Origin: Anisus vortex
Taxonomy: Eukaryota; Mollusca; Gastropoda; Planorbidae
Length of the DNA stretch: 64,000 bases
Assembly: GCA_949126835.1 (NCBI GenBank)
Contig: OX421499.1
Span: 23,285,990 to 23,349,989, forward strand
Reading direction: 5' to 3'
Part shown: one piece after another, positions 57,039 through 64,000 of the stretch
Layout: every line of letters starts with the position of its first letter
Position numbering within the stretch: the first letter of the stretch is position 1
Program-made: the position numbers and the translations under genes
The notes under the pieces: generated by a model
What the model was told of the DNA's origin: nothing
What the model saw: only the letters and a program-made list of their open reading frames with translations
Database searches by the model: none

Positions 57039-60000
57039 ATGGTGACACTGTTAAACCCAAGCCTGATAGCATTCTATTGGTTCATGGCAAGTAAGTGGGA
57101 CTTCCGTTGTTGTGGTCGGTGGTGTTGTTTAAGTTTTAATCTTTAAGATTAAAATAAAAAAATAAAAGAATCTACCGCACTTAAAACTGAAAAGGCGAGG
57201 GCCAGCAAAGGAAATTGTAAGATTTGTTTAAGGTACGAATCTTTTCAGATCGCAACTCACTCACCCTCAGGGGCACATACACACCTTGGGTGAGCACATA
57301 CAGTTGACATACACTCATAGCCACGGGTGCCCTCTCGTATTAGATATGCAATGCGGTAGCCACTCTATCAGCTTGTTTCGGTAACTGACGACGCATAATC
57401 CATACATGGATTATCCATATCCATATGGTAGCCATACATTATGTGCAAACAGTGTATTGTTTGTTGTCTTTGTGTGTGTGTGTTTAAACAGTGTATTGTT
57501 GTCTTTGTGTGTGTGTGTTTAAACAATGTATGTTGTCTTTGTGTGTGTGTGTTTAAACAGTGTATTGTTGTCTTTGTGTGTGTGTGTTTAAACAGTGTAT
57601 TGTTGTCTTTGTGTGTGTGTGTTTAAACAGTGTATTGTTGTCTTTGTGTGTGCGTTGTTGTAGTTATTTCACATACCTGTTCCGTAAAAAATTTTCGCAG
57701 CTGCCCGTTGCCAGGACGACATAGACCCGAACTATGTGTACGGCTACGCCGGCAAGGAAGCAGAATTGTCTTGGACGATACCGGACACTACGGAGAACTT
57801 CGTTTTCATCAAGCACATCCTGGAGAACGGGTCGGTTTTTCTTGCCGTCACCATACGGGAGCCCAGCACGACGCGCAAGGTGCTGGCCACCAATTATTTA
57901 CAGCCCAGGCTGAGCGGCTTGTTTGTCGAGGGGAAAGCCGCAAAGATCTTTATCACCAGCCTGACGGCGGAGGACGCAGGCGAATACCCGTGCATGAACA
58001 AAGATAATAAAGTCTACTTTGGGTGCGCAGTCAATCTGGTAGTAGTCGGTGAGATTCATTCATAAATTATTTTTCTTTTAAAATTAATTCAAACTTTAGA
58101 TAAGTTATTTCAATTCAAACTTTAGATAAGTTATTTCAATTTAAAGTTTATATAAGTTATGTCAATTTAAAGTTTATGATCTAATTATATTATGTACATT
58201 TATAAATTTCACGGAGAGGAGAAAAGGAGAGGGATCTTGCCAAATGTAGAAAAACATTTTTTTTTCTATTTTCTTGAGCTATACGTGCAGCCGTTTCTTC
58301 ACAGCTCTATTATTTATTTCTCCACAGCAGTATGTGTATTTCTCAACAGATGTACACGTATTTCTCCACAGATGTACACGTATTTCTTTACAGCTATACA
58401 CGTATTTCTTTGCAGCTGTTCACGTATTTCTTCACAGCTGTACACGTATTTCTTCACAGCTGTACATGTATTTCTCCATACGAGAATCGCTGAAAATTAA
58501 AGTTTCGTTGTTGTTTTTTTTTGTCTCTCTATCGGAGAAACACTGTAGTCGGTCGAACTCTCCTATAATTTGGCTATTTTTGTTGTCTGATCCAGTTTTA
58601 ATTTCATCGCCAATTAAGGCTATGTCTTTTTGCGTTTTTTGCTCCAGATTTTGCCAATTGCTTAGTTATCTGCTATTCTGATATCTTTTATGATCTGGTT
58701 TAGTCTCAAAAGGTCTGTTCCTTATGAAATCTGGTGTGTAGATGCATCCGGTGGTTAGGACCTTTTCTAACATGACACATTTATAATTCAAAGGAAAATT
58801 ATCGCTGGGCGCTTCACTCTTAAATCTGGGAAGAATTTGTTCAATAAGCTAAGGAAACGCTTCCATTAAGTTTGAAGAAGTGGGCTAACGCATGGGGGAC
58901 AGCACTAGTGTAAGGATGTTCAGGCCTATAGTCTGGAATTACTGCTACCAGTTGACAGTGTAGGTATACGAGTGAGCCACCATGATTCGGGGGAAATCCG
59001 TAGGTGGGGGGAAGCAGAGTAGTGCTTGTGTCACGATTCTGGACTTAAACCGTGACTCTTAGCACTCATAGATAGATTATAGCGTAGATAGTAGTATAGA
59101 ATCATAGGTTAGCGTAGAGTTAGATTAGATAGAACGAGTAGCCTGAAACTATTACCTTCTCCCTCTCTCACGCAATAGGAACACCCCAACCACCCCCCTT
59201 CTTCACCTGTTCCTTAACCTTTCACAACACTCCTCTTTTAATCCCAATTCAGAGTTTGCTAATCAATACGCCCAAACTGGTACTAAAACCGTGAATGAAT
59301 GAAGTGTGAATCTTAATGTATATATTCTATTATAATTTTAACTATTTATTCATGCCGTATTTTAATGTGCTTGTATAATAACTATTCATTCATATTGTTA
59401 TTTCAAGTTGTCGTGTGTAGCCACTACGCTATAAACTCCCTTGTACACACACCCACCCCACCTTCCCCGCTAAAACCCCTTTTCCCCCTTCCCATACCAC
59501 TCCAGGGCGGCGACTCGTTAGCTAACCTTTGAGACGGTCAATGTTTTCGCATCTACTTAATATTTCTCGTCCGAACCCCCCCCCCCCCCACTCGAGATGA
59601 CCACGGAAAAGTCTATCAAAGAGAGATAATTCCCTCCTCCCAGCATGACGTATGTATCAATCGTCTTTTATCTAGACCACCCCCACCCACTTCGACCCCC
59701 CCCCCCGTCTCCCTTGTTCACCCCCCGCTGAGGGCGGGCGGCAGTAAATTATTCATCTACACCATACCCGCAGTTTTGGCGGTATAAATGTCACCCACCC
59801 TTAACTCCATTTTTGGCTCCAATAAGCCTTTTTCCTTTATGTAAATATATGTTCGAAATGACCAATGGGAATTATTATAATTATATGCAAATCCAAGTTA
59901 ATGTAATCACCCAATCAAACTGAGGAGCTTTTCACGTGACTAATATTCACGGAAAGCCGCTCAACTAGGTTTTTAGTTAGTTCTGGCTCAGGTCTCGAGG

Positions 60001-63000
60001 AAGACGCATCGTCTTAGCTTAACTCCCAACCTGTACACTTGGACTATAGACAATTAGTCAGTAATAGTAATTCGTTAATACAGTTGTGTAACCTAAAAGT
60101 GGATCCCACAACACCACCGTGTACTAATGTTAGACATTCTGACCAATTTCATATCTGTTCCAGTAGTATATCGCCTCACATGTTATATATATATGTATCG
60201 GTCTAGCCAGTATTCGCATTTTCCACCAGTATAAGTTGTGTAACCTAACTTTGGATTCCATAACACTCGCATATACTAGTGTCGATATTGCTGTATAACT
60301 TCACATGTATTTCTCACCATTGGATATTCGAACGTAATAAACACCTGAACAGTAACCAGTGATTTGCTTGCTTATCTTAGAACTGTTTGTTTGTATACTC
60401 TGTAACATCTTAGACGAGCCAGGAGAGAGATAATCATTGTTCCAGGACGATTGCAGCAGCATCGGCATCTCATACCCCCACGACAACCAGCCACTATTCA
60501 CCATTAACCCCACTCAACCATTACCCTGAACCCCATCCCTCTCTGTGTCAACATTGTGACGAATTGCTCCCTCCCAACAGCAACATCGTGACAGCTTGTA
60601 ACTGGGGAGTAGGTACCCTATGTTACCTTTTGTTACACGTCAAGCTTTATCGACGTGCCGCTGGGTGGCTAGTCTCGGACAGGATCTTGGTATGCCCTCA
60701 TTGATCCACTCCTTGACATCGTTACGACATAATAGCCGGACTGCTCGTCCTTTTTTTTTTCAGCATATAAAATAATCACATGATATGAAAGCGAATTAGG
60801 AAGACTAAAAGAAGCAAGCTGAAACCTCAGGCAGTGCCTTAAAGGCATCCAAACTGCCGAGCAAATCTCATAACAAATTTATTAAAATACATTTGATTCC
60901 TTTTCTTCAAAATAAAGCAAAATAAAGCTGATATAATTCGCCCACAATATATAGGTTAAACGTTTCAACGACTATACAGCTATCAGTTAAATCCAAAAGG
61001 TATTCGTTGTGTTTGTTTTTCCTTCCAGGTCAACCACTCACGCCCACTGTAAAGCTGACAAACAGCGTCTTGGTGAAAGAGACAGCCATCTTTGAGTGTG
61101 GACACAGATCTACAACAAAACCGAACGGACATGGCCTCGAGACCAGAATTCTGTGGGAAGAAAACAATTTCAAGGATCTTGGTGATCCGCCATCTGCCAA
61201 GGTCTGACCGTGTGTATGACATGTGTATGGCATGTCTGTGAAATGTACTTGACATGTGCATGGCATGTCTGTGAAATGTACTTGACATGTGTATGGCATG
61301 TCTGTGAAATGTACTTGACATGTGTATGGCATGTCTGTGAAATGTACTTGACATGTGTATGGCATGTCTATGAAATGTACTTGACATGTGTATGGCATTT
61401 GTACCGAATTTGTATGAAATGTTTACGTCATGTGTCGGGCATGTGTACGGCATGTGTATGAAATGTATACGCCATGTGTATTGCATGTGTATGAAATGTA
61501 TATATGACATGTGTATGACAGATGTATGAAATTTATTTTGACTTTTCTATGGCATTTGTACGGCTTGTGTATGAAATGTGTATGACGTGTGTATGACATA
61601 TGTATGAAATTTATATTGACATTTCTATGGCATTTTTAAGGCATGTGTACTACATGTTGAGCTGTTGTTCTTTTTTTAAAACTTACCTTGCATACCGTAT
61701 CTTACAAAGGAGAGTTTCTGCAACGTGTCTATGTGGATACGGTTTTGGTGCGGATTACTTTTGATATTTGAGTAATATTTTTACGTTATCCATGTAGGCT
61801 AGTGAATGCAATTCATATGTTAGTCGATCGTAAAGTAAAATTATACAAATAACCTGGGACCAGGACGAAAATAAAATAAAAAAAAGGTTTTGGGGAAAAG
61901 CTGCATCAGACGAAAATGACTGATTCAACGCAATAGAAAATATGTGTTTCTTGCAAAATTAATAAAATGATTAGCATAAATAACCCAAGACTACATCATA
62001 TCAACAGGTAGTGGAAAAATACAACGGAACATAATTCCAGGCCGGTGAAAACTATGCTAAATGTTAAGAAAGAAATTGTCTATTATAATGAAAGAATAAA
62101 TCACAACGAATGTAATACTAAATGAAAATATCGAAGCGGACAAAACAAAGTTTCTCTATCCAAAATATTAGGGCGCCAGAAGCAAACGTTTACAGACGTG
62201 ATAAACTGGAATAGTTTCCCATAGTGACGCCACTGAAACCAATCATTTGTATAGTTTTCAGTTGAATTTTTTAATGTATATAATTCTATTGAAGAGAAAT
62301 TAATATACATTTTCCTTTTTATTCCTTATGCGGCTCTTCGCTGGTTTAGTTCCTACCTGGCCGTGTTATTGTCAATCTTGCCTCTTTGCAAGACATTCCT
62401 CTTATCTGTGGGGTACCGCAGGGTTTAGTTTTTAGGGCCCGTCCTATTCTCCGTGTACACAAGCAAGTTTGGTAAAATTATCGACAGCCATTGCGTATCT
62501 CGCAATTTTTTGTTCGCAGTTGACACCGTGCTTTTGTCCTGATTCGATTTCATTTGTTGCTGCTGTTGGCGATTTGGAGAAGTGCTGACTAACATTAAAG
62601 GCATGGATGGCTGCGGAAAAAAAAAGAGTTAAATGGAATGAGGACAAAGCAGAGGCAATTATCTGTGCTTCGGGTGTTAGTCTTCGGAAGGTCGCTATTA
62701 CATCGATCAAAGCTTGGACTTCCAAGATCCCCATGTTCAACACGTTTAGAGGCCTTGGCCTTTTTATTGATAGTAAACTGGCAATGACTTCACATTCAGT
62801 GATGTGGTTAAGTCGTGTCATCTACGCGCCTTGGGTAAGCTGCGACGTCAACTCAGTAGAAGAACGGTCAATACCTTAGCAGTCTCTCTAATCCAATCAA
62901 GATTGGATAACTGCGACTGTTTCTTATGGAGTTTGCCCCAAAACCAGCTACAGCGTTTCCAGAGGGTGCAGAACGCTGCGGCGCGCATTGTTTCGCGGAT

Positions 63001-63672
63001 AAAGAGACGGGATCATACCTCTCTAACTCAAAATTATGTCCCTTGCGTACGGATGTATAAATGGCACTGCTCATTCATACTTCCAAGAACTGTGTGCCTT
63101 CTTTATAGAACAGCTGGCCTCAGACACCAGGAGAATGTGAGACAAAAGATTTTTTAAAGAGTTTAAAAAGACTTTTCTCTTTGTCGAGTGGCAGTGTGTC
63201 TTACATACCAATACAACTGCCACTGCAATTTATTCGAAGAGCGCACTGAGCATTCCAAATTTAATAGCATAAATACAACTATTGTTATTTTTATTATGTT
63301 TTTTTTAATCATACCCTAAAAACGACCCAAAATCTGACAAGTGTTTAGCTGGTCCGATTTTATTTTGCATTGTTTGTTTTATTTTTGTTGACGAGCTGTT
63401 GTTGATAAACGTAAAGCTGAAGATGTGTGCCATTTGTTCTTCAATGTTACCCTCACTCCCTTTCCCAATATACTCCGTTTAATTTGGCTAGTTCTAATTG
63501 ATCATGTTATTATCACAGTTCAGCATAAATGAGAAGGAACAACTAGTGATGCATAAAATTGAGAGATCAGACCGAGGGCAAAAAATTGTGTGCGCAACTT
63601 CCGACATCATCCCGCAAATGATAACCCGATTCTATTCTAAGAGAAGTGAAGAGTTCGTGGTTATACCGGAAT
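57039..63672 (+). CDS. G4: IgSF transmembrane-family gene, four 5' exons (continues past the window)
   Basis: Exons: 57039-57090 (leader MVTLLNPSLIAFYWFMA), 57701-58048 (Ig1), 61029-61201 and 63519-63672 (halves of Ig2). Phases 1,1,0,1 as in G2 and G3. The remaining stalk/TM/tail exons must lie to the right. Ig1: AELSW replaces the B-strand Cys; F strand DAGEYPC, then YFGC; an extra Cys sits near the mature N-terminus (ARCQDD). Ig2 keeps FEC/IVC and Trp (RILWEEN). Ig1 is much more diverged from G1-G3 than they are from each other, and GC-richer. Intron 2 holds a solo LTR. Head-to-head with G3 over 13 kb of transposon-rich DNA. Confidence 0.85.
57440..57655. repeat. ~34-bp minisatellite, six copies, in G4 intron 1
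   Basis: GTTTAAACAGTGTATTGTTG plus TCTTTGTGTGTGTGT units. It ends 45 bases before the Ig1 acceptor. Confidence 0.95.
58290..58480. repeat. ~22-bp minisatellite made of acceptor-like units
   Basis: About eight units of TATTTCTTCACAGCTGTACACG type, 240 bases downstream of the G4 Ig1 donor. Each unit resembles a splice acceptor (pyrimidines then CAG). Confidence 0.9.
58500..59020. other. G4 intron without recognised features
   Basis: No exon, repeat array or element terminus was found in this stretch. Confidence 0.4.
59029..60593. mobile_element. Solo LTR (1565 bp) with 5-bp TSD
   Basis: Begins TGTCACGAT and ends ATCGTGACA, the inverted TG...CA ends of an LTR. Flanked by GCTTG on both sides (59024-59028, 60594-60598). 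Has TATAAAT at 59783-59789 and AATAAA at 60336-60341, plus two internal related segments around 60085 and 60240 (GTTGTGTAACCTAA). No internal retroelement ORFs remain, so it is a recombined single LTR. Orientation by TATA/AATAAA order is plus, inferred. Class (Ty3, BEL or other) cannot be told. Confidence 0.8.
61204..61640. repeat. ~60-bp / 10-bp minisatellite starting at the G4 exon-3 donor
   Basis: Units of GTGTATGGCATGTCTGTGAA and ATGTACTTGACAT begin two bases after the donor GT at 61202-61203 and decay to the right. The apparent long frames in it are repeat artefacts. Confidence 0.9.
62330..63290 (+). pseudogene. CR1/L2-like LINE RT fragment in G4 intron 3
   Basis: Upstream there is a GVPQG box (62411 region) in a broken frame. 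From 62804 the translation gives LRALGKLRRQLSRRTVNTLA, LIQSRLDNCDCFLWSLPQ and LQRFQRVQNAAARIV, the thumb and C-terminal landmarks of CR1/L2-type LINEs. The end carries AGAGCGCACTGAGCATTCC. Many stops; inactive. Confidence 0.8.
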
Positions 63673-64000
63673 GTAAGCCGCCATTCCTTTTTTTTTAATT
63701 GTCCCTTAAAACGGATATTGTGACAATATTGTCTCTGAAGGTGTTTTATGGCTGTCCATGGTGTGTGACTTAAGACTTGCAGAATTGTGTTAATTTGCTA
63801 GAGCCAAACTTTTTCTGTATTTTGTTTTTGCTGGGTCCTTTGAAAACCCTGGATACCCCGTCCTAGATGTAAATGTCAAACTGATAACATATATTATCAT
63901 TTATTGATAACTTTTTTGTGTGTTTTTATTTGTTGAAAAAAATATGTAAAAATTGGGAGTTATTAGAACCGGGCTACGAATTCTTGAACAACTCCGGGAA
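63673..64000 (+). other. G4 intron after the second Ig2 exon
   Basis: Donor GTAAGC at 63673. No acceptor with a matching phase-1 exon is seen before the edge, so the stalk/TM exon lies outside. Confidence 0.6.

Noticed and set aside
57630..58007. Arginine-rich frame over the G4 Ig1 exon
   Set aside because: It overlaps the Ig1 exon in another frame; splice sites, phase and Ig motifs support the IgSF frame.

Overview
The window is eukaryotic: AT-rich, intron-rich and dominated by repeats and transposons, with no operons and no long uninterrupted ORFs. The gene architecture (signal-peptide exon, phase-1 Ig exons, short single-pass tail) together with the SINE, CR1/RTE-like LINE, hAT and piggyBac content suggests an invertebrate animal. 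A gastropod mollusc, perhaps a freshwater pulmonate, is my best guess; this is inference, not proven by the sequence.

The only host genes I can support are four members of one immunoglobulin-superfamily (IgSF) family, called G1-G4 here. G1 (minus, 268-1599) is cut by the left edge. G2 (plus, 8808-28809) and G3 (minus, 37340-43817) are complete. G4 (plus, from 57039) runs off the right edge. Orientations alternate: G1/G2 head-to-head, G2/G3 tail-to-tail, G3/G4 head-to-head. Each gene begins with a 52-nt exon encoding ATG plus most of a signal peptide, then a phase-1 intron and an exon for Ig domain 1. Ig domain 2 is split over two exons joined in phase 0, followed by a Thr/Ser-rich stalk, transmembrane segment and short proline-containing tail. 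G2 and its upstream flank (about 4.6-28.8 kb) are an inverted duplicate of G3 and its flank (about 37.3-51.8 kb). The G1-G2 intergenic region is itself a decayed palindrome centred near 4.59 kb.

The most striking object is at 10968-24472. It is a 13.5-kb insertion in the G2 intron that splits Ig domain 2, with two nearly identical inverted arms of about 5.99 kb around a 1.52-kb spacer. It starts AG, ends CT and is flanked by the 6-bp duplication TACGAA. It carries no transposase that I can recognise. Each end carries a dense block of promoter-like motifs (CCGGAAGTG, TGACGTCA, CAAGATGGCG, a DR1 element and CACGTG).

Other mobile DNA, region by region: LINE and SINE pieces at 2-8 kb; a nested hAT/LINE/SINE complex between the G2 and G3 tails (28961-32169); a nearly intact LINE RT at 33.2-35.0 kb; a local inverted repeat around 36.2 kb; a hAT MITE (43962-44104) and a hAT element (45721-47429) present only in the G3 copy; CR1-like ends at 50-51 kb; a piggyBac-type element (52658-54731); a hAT with perfect 8-bp duplication (55154-56633); a solo LTR in G4 (59029-60593); and a CR1/L2-like LINE piece at 62.3-63.2 kb. 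Minisatellites fill most introns and have expanded independently in the duplicated genes.

The four genes probably encode membrane receptors or ligands with a variable membrane-distal Ig domain and a conserved membrane-proximal part. A conserved cassette exon in G2 and G3 may also give secreted or alternative-tail forms.
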